Origin: Pseudomonas serboccidentalis
GTDB lineage: Bacteria > Pseudomonadota > Gammaproteobacteria > Pseudomonadales > Pseudomonadaceae
Direction of reading: 5' to 3'
Length of the DNA: 64,000 nt
Assembly (NCBI RefSeq): GCF_028830055.1
Contig: NZ_CP101655.1
Span: forward strand, 5,215,483 to 5,279,482
The position numbers and the translations under genes were made by a program. The notes under the pieces were generated by a model. The model was given only the letters and a program-made list of their open reading frames with translations, was not told the DNA's origin and searched no databases. Below are positions 29,386-37,200 of this stretch, piece by piece (position 1 is the first letter of the stretch; every line of letters begins with the position of its first letter).

Positions 29386-29487
29386 GACAAATCTCCCGTG
29401 GTTGATCGCACACGCGACGCGAAAAGGCGACGCTGTGTTCGGGCCGTGAGCCTTGCGCCCATCGTGGCGCTGGCGCCGGGGGGCGGC

Positions 29488-29501
29488 TTGATATTTGTCA
29501 A
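29488..29501. promoter_or_regulatory. FNR/Anr-type box before the first universal stress gene
   Basis: TTGAT-ATTT-GTCAA: one mismatch (G for A) to the TTGAT-N4-ATCAA palindrome. 103 bp upstream of the start at 29385. Confidence 0.6.
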
Positions 29502-29539
29502 AGGGAGGCGTTGCCGCCGCCGGTGACCGGACGCGCGGT

Positions 29540-30660
29540 CTGTGTTGGCTGGGCTGGCCCCTTCGCGAGCAAGCTCGCTCCTACAGTTTTACTGCGATGA
29601 ACACACTTCTCGCACCCGCCACAGATCCAATGTAGGAGTGAGCCTGCTCGCGATAGCGGTGGGGCAGCCAGTGCAGATGTTGACTGGACTGGCCCCTTCG
29701 CGAGCAAGCTCACTCCTACAGTTTTTACAGTGGTGCACACACTTATCGCACCCGCCACAGATCCAGTGTAGGAGTGAGCCTGCTCGCGATAGCGGTGGGG
29801 CAGTCAGTGCAGATGTTGACTGGGCCGGCCTCTTCGCGAGCAGGCTCACTCCTACAGGTTTACTGCGGTGAATGCTCTTCTCACGTCCGCCGCAGATCCA
29901 ATGTAGGAGCGAGCCTGCTCGCGATAGCGGTGGGGCAGTCAGTGCAGATTTTGGCTGGGCTGGCCTCTTCGCGAGCAGGCTCACTCCTACAGTTTTACTG
30001 CGGTGAACACACTTCTCGCGTCCGCCGCAGATCCAATGTAGGAGCGAGCCTGCTCGCGATAGCGGTGGGGCAGTCAGTGCAGATGTTGACTGGGCCGGCC
30101 TCTTCGCGAGCAGGCTCACTCCTACAGTTTTACTGCGATGAACACACTTATCGCACCCGCCGCAGATCCAATGTAGGAGTGAGCCTGCTCGCGATAGCGG
30201 TGGGGCAGCCAGTGCAGATGTTGACTGGGCTGGCCTCTTCGCGAGCAGGCTCGCTCCTACAGGTTTACTGCGATGAACACACTTCTCGCGTCCGCCGCAG
30301 ATCCAATGTAGGAGTGAGCCTGCTCGCGATGGCGGTGGGGCAGCCAGTGCAGCTGTTGGCTGGGCTGGCCTCTTCGCGAGCAGGCTCACTCCTACAGTTT
30401 TACTGCGATGAACACACTTCTCGCACTCGCCACAGATCCAATGTAGGAGTGAGCCTGCTCGCGATGGCGGTGGGTCAGTCAGTGCAGATGTTGACTGGGC
30501 TGGCCTCTTCGCGAGCAGGCTCACTCCTACAGGTTTTACAGTGGTGCACACACTTACAGCACCCGCCACAGATCCCGTGTGGGAGCGAGCTTGCTCGCGA
30601 ATGCGGTGGCGCAGTCGGTGCAGATGTTGGCTGGAATGCGCTCTTCGCGAGCAGCGCGGC
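29540..30660. repeat. tandem array of type-A REP doublets, period 135-136 bp
   Basis: Eight full or nearly full units start at 29631, 29767, 29902, 30037, 30172, 30307, 30442 and 30578, preceded by a partial unit from 29540. Each unit has a forward REP core (GGAGTGAGCCTGCTCGCGA), about 45 bp containing ggcagtcagtgcagatgttgactgg, an inverse REP core (tcgcgagcaggctcactcc) and a 44-bp linker ending cgccgcagatccaa. Five consecutive periods are exactly 135 bp, a multiple of three. Long open frames of 297-326 codons on both strands across the array are a by-product of this spacing and are not annotated as genes. Confidence 0.95.
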
Positions 30661-30678
30661 GGGCTGATTCATGGATTG

Positions 30679-30692
30679 TTGACCATTATCAA
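30679..30692. promoter_or_regulatory. FNR/Anr-type box before the alcohol dehydrogenase gene
   Basis: TTGAC-CATT-ATCAA, one mismatch to the palindrome, 70 bp upstream of the start at 30762 and just after the REP array ends. Confidence 0.62.
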
Positions 30693-30761
30693 TTTCGGGA
30701 CCGTGATGGCGGCGCAGTCTTGATGACGACTCAAGCTGCGACTCGCTCGGAGGAATTGACC

Positions 30762-31835
30762 ATGGCCACCATGAAAGCGGCGATCTTCGTCGAAAAGAAC
30801 CGCATTGTGCTCGAAGACAAACCTATTCCGGAGGTCGGGCCACTGGATGCGCTGGTCCGTGTCACCACCACGACCATCTGCGGCACTGACATACATATTC
30901 TGCGCGGCGAATACCCGGTGGCCAAAGGGCTGACCATCGGTCACGAGCCGGTGGGCGTCATCGAACGGCTGGGTTCGCAAGTGCGTGGCTTCGTTGAAGG
31001 ACAGCGGGTGATTGCCGGGGCCATCACCCCCAGCGGACAAAGTTACGCGTGCCTGTGCGGCTGTGGCTCGCAGGACGGCCCGGACACCCGCCACGGTTTC
31101 AAGGCGATTGGCGGCTGGAAGTTCGGCAACACCATCGACGGCTGCCAGGCCGAATACGTGCTGGTGCCGGACGCCTTGGCGAACCTGTGTCCGATCCCTG
31201 ATGGCTTGAGCGACGAACAGGTGCTGATGTGCCCGGACATCATGTCCACCGGGTTTTCCGGGGCGGAGCGCGGGGAGATCAACATCGGCGACAGTGTCGC
31301 GGTGTTTGCCCTCGGGCCGATTGGCCTGTGTGCCGTGGCCGGTGCGCGGCTCAAGGGCGCGACCACGATCATCGGCGTCGATGCCGTGCCGGAGCGCATG
31401 AGCGTCGCACGGCGGCTGGGCGCGACCCACGTGGTCAACTTCAAGGATGGCGACGTGGTCGAGCAGATCATGGCCTTGACCGATGGCCGTGGCGTCGACG
31501 TGTCCATTGAAGCGCTGGGTACTCAGGGCACGTTCGAATCGGCATTGCGGGTGCTGCGCCCCGGTGGCCGCTTGTCGAGCCTGGGGGTGTATTCCAGCGA
31601 CCTGCACATCCCGCTCGGTGCCTTCGCCGCTGGCCTGGGCGATTACAGCATCGTCTCGACCCTGTGTCCCGGCGGCAAGGAGCGCATGCGCCGCTTGATG
31701 GCGGTGGTGCAAAGCGGTGCGGTGGATCTGTCGCCGCTGGTAACCCATCGCTTCAAACTCGATGACATCGAGGCGGCGTATGAACTGTTTGCACACCAGC
31801 GTGACGGGGTCATGAAAGTGGCGATCACTCCTTGA
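30762..31835 (+). CDS. zinc-dependent alcohol dehydrogenase
   Basis: 357-residue medium-chain dehydrogenase. The catalytic zinc ligands are C40 (TTTICGTDIH) and H61-E62 (IGHEPVGVIE); the NAD(P) fold begins at VFALGPIGLCAVAGARLKGA. The structural-zinc loop is unusual: only three cysteines in C97-x-C-x-C101 (YACLCGCGSQDG), so structural zinc may be absent or bound differently. Substrate unknown; sorbitol/threonine-dehydrogenase-like relatives act on alcohols or polyols. Start at 30762 follows GGAGG by 7 bases. An FNR/Anr-like box lies upstream, which fits fermentative redox balancing at low oxygen. Confidence 0.88.
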   Translation: MATMKAAIFVEKNRIVLEDKPIPEVGPLDALVRVTTTTICGTDIHILRGEYPVAKGLTIGHEPVGVIERLGSQVRGFVEGQRVIAGAITPSGQSYACLCGCGSQDGPDTRHGFKAIGGWKFGNTIDGCQAEYVLVPDALANLCPIPDGLSDEQVLMCPDIMSTGFSGAERGEINIGDSVAVFALGPIGLCAVAGARLKGATTIIGVDAVPERMSVARRLGATHVVNFKDGDVVEQIMALTDGRGVDVSIEALGTQGTFESALRVLRPGGRLSSLGVYSSDLHIPLGAFAAGLGDYSIVSTLCPGGKERMRRLMAVVQSGAVDLSPLVTHRFKLDDIEAAYELFAHQRDGVMKVAITP

Positions 31836-31871
31836 ACAACGGCTCCTTTTCGATTTGACGGAGGCTTTTCG

Positions 31872-32087
31872 ATGAACATCGATATCAGTGCAACGGCGGT
31901 GCCGCACGGCTGGGTTGTGTCGCTGGATGATTGTCGTGTGTACTTCAATCAGTTGGAGGACGCTCAAGCATTTGTCAGCCAACTCAAGGCCCGCATCGAC
32001 GCGCCACACCCCTGGCCGCAAGCAACTGAACGCAAAGTGTTTGCACTGCCGGCACCGGCCGGAGCTGTGGAGGCTGTCGCGGGCTGA
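31872..32087 (+). CDS. small hypothetical protein between dehydrogenase and membrane protein genes
   Basis: 71 residues, MNIDISATAVPHGWVV start, a Tyr/Phe-rich middle (VYFNQLEDAQAFVSQL) that looks like a helix, and an alanine-rich tail. GGAGG stands 8 bases upstream of the ATG. It lies 36 bp after the dehydrogenase stop and 38 bp before the next start, so it is likely part of the same operon. No family recognised. Confidence 0.6.
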   Translation: MNIDISATAVPHGWVVSLDDCRVYFNQLEDAQAFVSQLKARIDAPHPWPQATERKVFALPAPAGAVEAVAG

Positions 32088-32125
32088 ATCCGATTGGCGC
32101 AGGGACGAGGCAAGGCAAATCGACG

Positions 32126-33364
32126 ATGAATGAATCCCTTGGCATGATGGGGGCGGCGGCTGCCTTGGGCATTGGCATGCTCGTCGGTCTTGAGCGCGAA
32201 CGTCACAAGGGTTCCGGAGAGCGTCGAGGCAGCGCAGGTTTGCGTACATTCGCGATCACCGCATTGCTGGGCTACACCGCGATGGCGGTGGGGGCGGCGC
32301 TGTTGGTCGGGATTGTCGCGATCGGTTTGACGTTGCTGATCACCGTCGCCTATTGGCGCGGGCGCGATGACGATCCCGGCGTGACTAGCGAAGTGGCGCT
32401 GATCACCGTGCTCATACTGGGCGCGTTGTGCACCCGCTCTGCCGAACTGGCGGTCGCCATTGGCGTGGTGGTGGCGGGATTGCTGACGTATCGGGAAAAG
32501 CTGCATGACTTCGCGATCAGTCAGTTGAGCGAAACCGAAATGCGCGACGGCCTGGTCTTGCTGATTACCGCGCTGGTGGTCTTGCCGTTGACGCCGGACC
32601 GTTACATCGGGCCTTACGCCGCGATCAATCTGCGCACCATTTGCACCTTGACGGTGTTACTGATGCTGGTGGGGGCGGCCGGGCACATCGCGGTGCGGAC
32701 GCTGGGCGTTCGTTACGGCTACGCCATCAGCGCCATCGCCTCCGGTTTCGCGTCCAGCACCGTGACCATTGCGACCATGGGCCATCGGGTCGCCCGAGAA
32801 CCTTCGAATCTACGGGTTCTCAGCGCGGCGGCGCTGCTGTCCAATCTGGCGACCATGATTCAGACCGGGCTGATTCTCGCCGCAGTCGATCCAGCCTTGT
32901 TGCGCAACATGTGGCTGCCGTTAATGGCCGGCAGTATTGCTACGCTGATTTACAGCGCCTGTCTGATGTTTCCCCGGCCGACCCGAGGGGCTGCCGAGAC
33001 GATGTCGGTGGGCGGCGCATTCAATCCGAAACTTGCCGTGGTCGTTGCCTTGACCATGACGGCGATCACCCTGGTGTCGTCGGCAATGCTCAGTCACTTT
33101 GGTCAGGTGGGTGTGATGCTCACCGCCACCTTCAGCGGATTTGCCGATGCCCACGCCTCGACCGCGTCTATCGCCGGGTTGGCCAAGGCCGGTCTGTTAC
33201 CGGTGGAGGCGATTGTCGGTCCCGCCCTGATCGCGATCAGCAGCAACTCGCTGAGCAAATGCGTGGTGGCCTGGGTCGGCGGTGGCCGGCGTTTCGCCGC
33301 TTATGTGATTCCCGGGCAGGTGCTGCTGACCCTGGCGATGTGGGCCGGCAGCTTGTGGTACTGA
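32126..33364 (+). CDS. MgtC/DUF4010 family membrane protein
   Basis: 412 residues with about 12 hydrophobic segments. The N-terminal third resembles MgtC/SapB (AAALGIGMLVGLERERHKG, with the conserved arginine-rich loop RGSAGLRTFAITALLGY), and the C-terminal two thirds fit the DUF4010 half (SAIASGFASSTVTIATMGHR and GFADAHASTASIAGLAKAG). Function of the full-length family is unknown; MgtC itself is linked to magnesium stress and virulence. Likely cotranscribed with the dehydrogenase. Confidence 0.87.
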   Translation: MNESLGMMGAAAALGIGMLVGLERERHKGSGERRGSAGLRTFAITALLGYTAMAVGAALLVGIVAIGLTLLITVAYWRGRDDDPGVTSEVALITVLILGALCTRSAELAVAIGVVVAGLLTYREKLHDFAISQLSETEMRDGLVLLITALVVLPLTPDRYIGPYAAINLRTICTLTVLLMLVGAAGHIAVRTLGVRYGYAISAIASGFASSTVTIATMGHRVAREPSNLRVLSAAALLSNLATMIQTGLILAAVDPALLRNMWLPLMAGSIATLIYSACLMFPRPTRGAAETMSVGGAFNPKLAVVVALTMTAITLVSSAMLSHFGQVGVMLTATFSGFADAHASTASIAGLAKAGLLPVEAIVGPALIAISSNSLSKCVVAWVGGGRRFAAYVIPGQVLLTLAMWAGSLWY

Positions 33365-33414
33365 AACAGCGGCGGCGAGGGTTCGATGTTGGCCTCGGGG
33401 CGTGTCATGCAGAG

Positions 33415-33428
33415 CTGATCAAGATCAA
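33415..33428. promoter_or_regulatory. FNR/Anr-type box before the second universal stress gene
   Basis: CTGAT-CAAG-ATCAA, one mismatch at the first base, 75 bp upstream of the start at 33503. Confidence 0.62.
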
Positions 33429-33502
33429 CTCGCCGGCGGCAGGAACGCGCAATCTGGAACCCTGTTCACTCGATCCAGATGGCCATCGTGCCGAGGTGCC
33501 CC

Positions 33503-34426
33503 ATGTCGCAGACTCCGCGTTTACTGTTGATCGCTCCCCCAGCCATGACCCACACACCGGCGTTCGAACGTGCCGCTGCGCTGGCAGTCGCCATGCAACT
33601 GCCGTTGCACATTGTCGCCTTCGACTATTTGCAGGCGCTGGCCGTGGTGGGCCTGTTCGCCCCCGAACAAATCCGCCTGGCCCGAGACGGTTATCTGCGT
33701 ACCCATCGCCAATGGCTGGCCGAACAGGCCGGCTTGCTCGCGCGCCATGGCATCGAGGTCACCAGCGAGGTGGTCTGGGTGCAACATCCGTATGAAGAAG
33801 TTCTGCAGTTCGTCAACGAGATGCCGCTGGCGCTGATCATCAAGGATGCGCAGCAGGAATCGGCATTGAAGCGGGTGTTTTACACGCCGCTGGATTGGCA
33901 GTTGCTGCGTGATTGCCCGGCGCCGGTGCATCTGGTCACCGATGACGTCCACCCACGGCCGCGCAGTGTGCTGGCGATTATCGACGTGCTGCGCAGTGAG
34001 GATCAGGATCTGGTGTTCAACGATCAGATTGTGAAAGCTGCCACCCGGCTGGCCGAGCAATGTGATGCCCGGCTGGAGTTGCTGCATGTTTACGACTGGA
34101 CGTCGGTGTACGCCACGGACATGGGTTATGGCGCGCTGCCCCTGGCCACCGGGATCTATGAATCTTTGGGCAGTGCGCAACACGAGGCGTTTGCGGCCCT
34201 GGCCGAACGCCATGGTGTGCCGCCGACCCACCGACACTTTGTCGAGGGGCCGCCGGTGTCGAGCATTTGCGAGTTCGCCGCAGAACATCACACCGACGTG
34301 ATCGTGATGGGCACGGTGCAGCATCATGGTTTGAACAAGTTGTTGGGCACCACCGCCGAACAGATCCTGCACCGCGCGCCTTGCAGTGTGCTGGCGATCA
34401 AACCGGGACATACGCTGCAGTCGTGA
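33503..34426 (+). CDS. tandem universal stress protein (UspA family)
   Basis: 307 residues, two Usp domains. Opening MSQTPRLLLIAPPAMTHTPAF matches the paralogues at 28462 and 37201. The second domain carries the binding loop MGTVQHHGLNKLLGTTAEQIL and ends SVLAIKP. The ATG at 33503 has GAGG 6 bases upstream; an in-frame GTG-like extension to 33479 is less likely. An FNR/Anr-like box 75 bp upstream suggests induction at low oxygen. A strong bidirectional terminator separates it from the convergent acetyltransferase. Confidence 0.93.
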   Translation: MSQTPRLLLIAPPAMTHTPAFERAAALAVAMQLPLHIVAFDYLQALAVVGLFAPEQIRLARDGYLRTHRQWLAEQAGLLARHGIEVTSEVVWVQHPYEEVLQFVNEMPLALIIKDAQQESALKRVFYTPLDWQLLRDCPAPVHLVTDDVHPRPRSVLAIIDVLRSEDQDLVFNDQIVKAATRLAEQCDARLELLHVYDWTSVYATDMGYGALPLATGIYESLGSAQHEAFAALAERHGVPPTHRHFVEGPPVSSICEFAAEHHTDVIVMGTVQHHGLNKLLGTTAEQILHRAPCSVLAIKPGHTLQS

Positions 34427-34430
34427 AGGC

Positions 34431-34478
34431 AATCGCCCGGTGATGAGTCCTGACGGGCCCATCACCGGGCGATTTTTT
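34431..34478. terminator. bidirectional intrinsic terminator
   Basis: Fifteen-base stem AATCGCCCGGTGATG with its exact inverse and a 14-base loop, followed by a T-run; it serves the stress protein gene and, on the other strand, abuts the stop of the acetyltransferase gene. Confidence 0.85.
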
Positions 34479-35040
34479 ACAGTTGAAGACGGTGTATGAC
34501 CTGCCGGCTGTCGTCAGGATCATGATGGGTTTCGAAGTTCAGCGTCCGGGCCAGTTCACGCATCGGTTCGTTGCTGGCGACGTCGACCGAATACATCTGG
34601 TGAAAGCCGTTCTTGCGCGCAGCCTTGATCAGGTGCTCCATCAACAGCGTGCCCAGTCCCAGGTGCTGCCATTCATCGGCAACGGTCACGGCGCATTCAC
34701 ATTCATGCTCGCCGGTGGCGGCATAACGACTGATGCCGATTTCGATCAACTGGCCGTCTTCATGCACCAGCGCGATGAAGGCCGTGCGCTTCTTGTTATC
34801 GGTGTCCATCAGTTGGTCGAGCATCGCCGTGCCGGGTTCGCTGATCTGCGCCAGAAAACGCATGTGCCGGGACTCGGGTGACAGGCGCTTGATGAAGGCG
34901 TATTCACGCTCACGGTCCTTTTCCGCCAACGGGCGGATCAACACGTGGCGCCCATCCTTGACGGCTTCAATCCAGTATTGCCCGGAGACTGCGGCGTACG
35001 CCGCCACGGCCCGATCGTTGTGGTCTTTGACAGTAAGCAT
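34477..35040 (-). CDS. GNAT family N-acetyltransferase
   Basis: 187 residues. The GNAT core has VADEWQHLGLGTLLMEHLIKAA (motif A with the Q-x-x-G-x-G loop as QHLGLGTLL) and NEPMRELARTLNFE (motif B). It resembles the acetyltransferase domain fused to acyl-CoA synthetase-like proteins in lysine acetylation (PatZ type), with DRHVLIRPLAEKDREREYAF before it, so protein acetylation is a possibility. Start at 35040 follows GGAGG by 7 bases. Located between two stress protein genes and divergent from the next one; the shared promoter region has two FNR-like palindromes. Confidence 0.86.
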   Translation of the reverse strand: MLTVKDHNDRAVAAYAAVSGQYWIEAVKDGRHVLIRPLAEKDREREYAFIKRLSPESRHMRFLAQISEPGTAMLDQLMDTDNKKRTAFIALVHEDGQLIEIGISRYAATGEHECECAVTVADEWQHLGLGTLLMEHLIKAARKNGFHQMYSVDVASNEPMRELARTLNFETHHDPDDSRQVIHRLQL

Positions 35041-35128
35041 GGGGTAATCCTCCATCCGGTTTGAAAGGCTGACACGCGGTGACCAATTGCTCTTTCTTTC
35101 CTTTCTACGCCGTTGCCGGTGTCTGGAT

Positions 35129-35142
35129 CTGATCTGGATCAG
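35129..35142. promoter_or_regulatory. weak FNR-like palindrome
   Basis: CTGAT-CTGG-ATCAG: a perfect palindrome but with both outer bases changed from the FNR consensus. It is 89 bp upstream of the acetyltransferase start at 35040. Confidence 0.4.
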
Positions 35143-35175
35143 ACACACGCGATGGCGCCACTGATTGGCTTGTGT

Positions 35176-35189
35176 TTGATGTAAATCAA
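35176..35189. promoter_or_regulatory. perfect FNR/Anr box before the third universal stress gene
   Basis: TTGAT-GTAA-ATCAA, an exact match to the FNR/Anr consensus, 76 bp upstream of the start at 35265. Confidence 0.85.
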
Positions 35190-35264
35190 CGTCAGGCAGG
35201 GGGCCGCGAGCGCAGGCTGAAACCTTGCCGGCCTGTCAGCGCCGGTGCCGAGCGGAGGTGTGTG

Positions 35265-36179
35265 ATGGGGCAATATCAACGTTTGCTGCTGGTCGCCGAC
35301 CAGACCCTGCATCAGTCGCCCGCCATGCTGCGCGCAATGGCACTGGCCAAGGCGAGCGGGGCTGCGCTGGATGTGCGGGCCTTTGTCGAACCGGTGCCGG
35401 TGGCGCACCTGTGGGAAGACAAGATCGATGAGGTCGACGCGCAACGCTATCTGCGCCGCTACCGACGCTGGATCGCCGATGAGGTCGAACGGCTCAACGG
35501 CCATGGCCTGAAGGTCACCGTGGACGTGGTGTTCACCACCCATCCGTTGCTGGAAATCCTCAAGACCGTGCAGACCCTCAAGCCCGATCTGCTGATCAAG
35601 GATGTGACGTTGGAGCCGGTGCTCAAACGGGTCTTCGTCACGCCGCTTGATTGCCACTTGCTGCGCGAATGTCCGGTCCCGGTGCACCTGGTCAATCAGA
35701 TTCGTTACGCCTTACCGCACCGAGTGGTGGCGGCAGTGGACCCGTTCGATCCGGCCACGCAGATCAACGGCTTGAACGACACCATCATCCAGACCGCCAA
35801 TGCTCTGGCCCTGCAGTGCGATGCGCCGTTGCACCTGCTGTACGCTTACGACTTGTCGGCGGCGTTCAACGGTGATGCGCCGCTGGTCACCGGCGGCTGG
35901 AACGGCAACTTCGTCGAAGAGCTGCGCGAGTCCCTGCATCAGGCCTTCGTCACCCTGGCTGATCGCTACGGCGTGCCACCGGAGCGTCGGCATTTTGCCA
36001 TGGGCTTGCCGGTGCCGGTGATCAGCGAGTTTGTCGAGCAATACCTGGCGGACGTGGTGGTGATGGGCACGGCGCATCGGGTCGGCATGGATCGCTTGAT
36101 CGGCAGCAACACCGAGCGCGCGTTGTATTCAGTGCCGGGCAGCATTCTGGCGGTCAGACAATGCGGCGACGCTGGCTAG
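35265..36179 (+). CDS. tandem universal stress protein (UspA family)
   Basis: 304 residues, two Usp domains. Opening MGQYQRLLLVADQTL; the second domain contains VVAAVDPFDPATQ and ends with MGTAHRVGMDRLIGSNTERAL and SILAVRQ, a nucleotide-binding loop. The most diverged of the four paralogues in its first 60 residues. The start at 35265 has GGAGG 6 bases upstream. A perfect Anr box lies 76 bp upstream, the best evidence of oxygen-dependent control in this block. Confidence 0.93.
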   Translation: MGQYQRLLLVADQTLHQSPAMLRAMALAKASGAALDVRAFVEPVPVAHLWEDKIDEVDAQRYLRRYRRWIADEVERLNGHGLKVTVDVVFTTHPLLEILKTVQTLKPDLLIKDVTLEPVLKRVFVTPLDCHLLRECPVPVHLVNQIRYALPHRVVAAVDPFDPATQINGLNDTIIQTANALALQCDAPLHLLYAYDLSAAFNGDAPLVTGGWNGNFVEELRESLHQAFVTLADRYGVPPERRHFAMGLPVPVISEFVEQYLADVVVMGTAHRVGMDRLIGSNTERALYSVPGSILAVRQCGDAG

Positions 36180-36197
36180 CGCTCGCCGGAGCAGGGA

Positions 36198-36941
36198 TCA
36201 GCGAGGCGAGCGGTGGCAGCCGGCAAGCAATTGCTTGAGGCCGTCCATGTTCTGGATCCGGACGTTGCGGCCGCTGATTTCCACCAGCCCCTGATCGCGC
36301 AGGTGGGCGATGCCGCGGCAGATGGTTTCCAGGCGCAACCCGAGGTAGGAGCCGATTTCCTCGCGGCGCATTTTCAGCACGAAATCCTTGGAGGAATAGC
36401 CGCGGATGCTCAAGCGTTGCGACAGATTGAGCAGAAACGCCGCCAGCCGCTCATCCGAGTTCATGTTGCCCATCAGCATCAACATACTGTGGTCACGCAC
36501 GATTTCACGGCTCAGCAACCGGTTGAGGTTGTGCTGCAGCGACGGCAGGTTCTGCGCGAGCTTTTCCAGGTGCGCAAAGTGGATCGGGCAGACCTCGCTG
36601 TCCTCCAGCGCAAAGGCGTTGCAGGCATGCTCGTCGGCGCTGATGGCGTCCAGCCCAAGCATCTCGCCCGGGATGTGAAACCCGGTGACCTGTTCACGCC
36701 CGTCGACTGACAGCATGCTGGTCTTGAACGAACCGATCCGCACGGCGTACAGCGAACGCAGGGGATCGCCGGTGCGGTACAGCGCCGTGCCCTTTTTGAC
36801 TTTGACCCGCTGCACGATCAGCGTGTCCAGACGCTCGACTTCCGCACCGTTCAAGCCGATCGGCAGACACAACTCCAGCACGCTGCAGTTGGAGCACGCG
36901 GCCTTGAGATGCTGCGCGTGGAACGGAAGTACTTCTGACAT
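36198..36941 (-). CDS. Anr/FNR-type oxygen-sensing transcription factor
   Basis: 247-residue CRP/FNR regulator. Residues C16, C19, C25 (ACSNCSVLELCLP) and C118 (DSEVCPIHF) match the four cluster ligands of FNR and Anr, so a [4Fe-4S] oxygen sensor is expected. A cyclic-nucleotide-type beta barrel spans about 30-140, the dimer helix 140-165 and the winged helix 170-235. The recognition helix reads L-E-T-I-C-R (E205, C208, R209); FNR has E-x-x-S-R, so Ser is replaced by Cys here. Start chosen at 36941 from family N-termini (MSEV...). This is probably a second Anr paralogue serving the neighbouring stress genes. Confidence 0.9.
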   Translation of the reverse strand: MSEVLPFHAQHLKAACSNCSVLELCLPIGLNGAEVERLDTLIVQRVKVKKGTALYRTGDPLRSLYAVRIGSFKTSMLSVDGREQVTGFHIPGEMLGLDAISADEHACNAFALEDSEVCPIHFAHLEKLAQNLPSLQHNLNRLLSREIVRDHSMLMLMGNMNSDERLAAFLLNLSQRLSIRGYSSKDFVLKMRREEIGSYLGLRLETICRGIAHLRDQGLVEISGRNVRIQNMDGLKQLLAGCHRSPR

Positions 36942-37078
36942 GGGAGCTATTACGCCTCTGTGGGTGCATTGAGCATAGGTGTTGTGGGTTTCGGGCGCTG
37001 AGCTTATTCCGGCATCAGCAGTGGCAGGTGACGAACGGACAAAGCGCACTGGATGCACTGCTGCACATCTGCCATCGC

Positions 37079-37092
37079 TTGATAAAAATCAG
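37079..37092. promoter_or_regulatory. FNR/Anr-type box between the Anr-like gene and the fourth universal stress gene
   Basis: TTGAT-AAAA-ATCAG, one mismatch at the last base. It lies 109 bp before the stress gene start and 138 bp before the divergent regulator start, so it could also give autoregulation. Confidence 0.7.
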
Positions 37093-37200
37093 AGTCCTGC
37101 AAGGGCATCGCCGGATACTGGCTTGGTCGTCGATATGTAATCGACAGGGATGTCAGGCTGGCCAACGGGCCAGCCTCGTGCTGCCAGGGCGAGGTCTGTG

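Noticed and set aside
29589-30569. Long minus-strand open frame (about 326 codons) with a 45-residue repeat
   Set aside because: It is entirely composed of REP-array DNA; the frame stays open because the repeat period is a multiple of three. No ribosome site and no protein character.
29774-30667. Long plus-strand open frame (about 297 codons) with a 45-residue repeat
   Set aside because: Same reason; opposite strand of the same array, and it ends before the dehydrogenase gene.
30669-32249. 526-codon minus-strand frame opposite the dehydrogenase
   Set aside because: Antisense shadow; the plus strand carries a complete zinc dehydrogenase and good ribosome sites.
36180-36212. Possible terminator hairpin (CGCTCGCC/GGCGAGCG) between stress protein and Anr genes
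   Set aside because: Stem overlaps the regulator's stop codon and no T-run follows on either strand.
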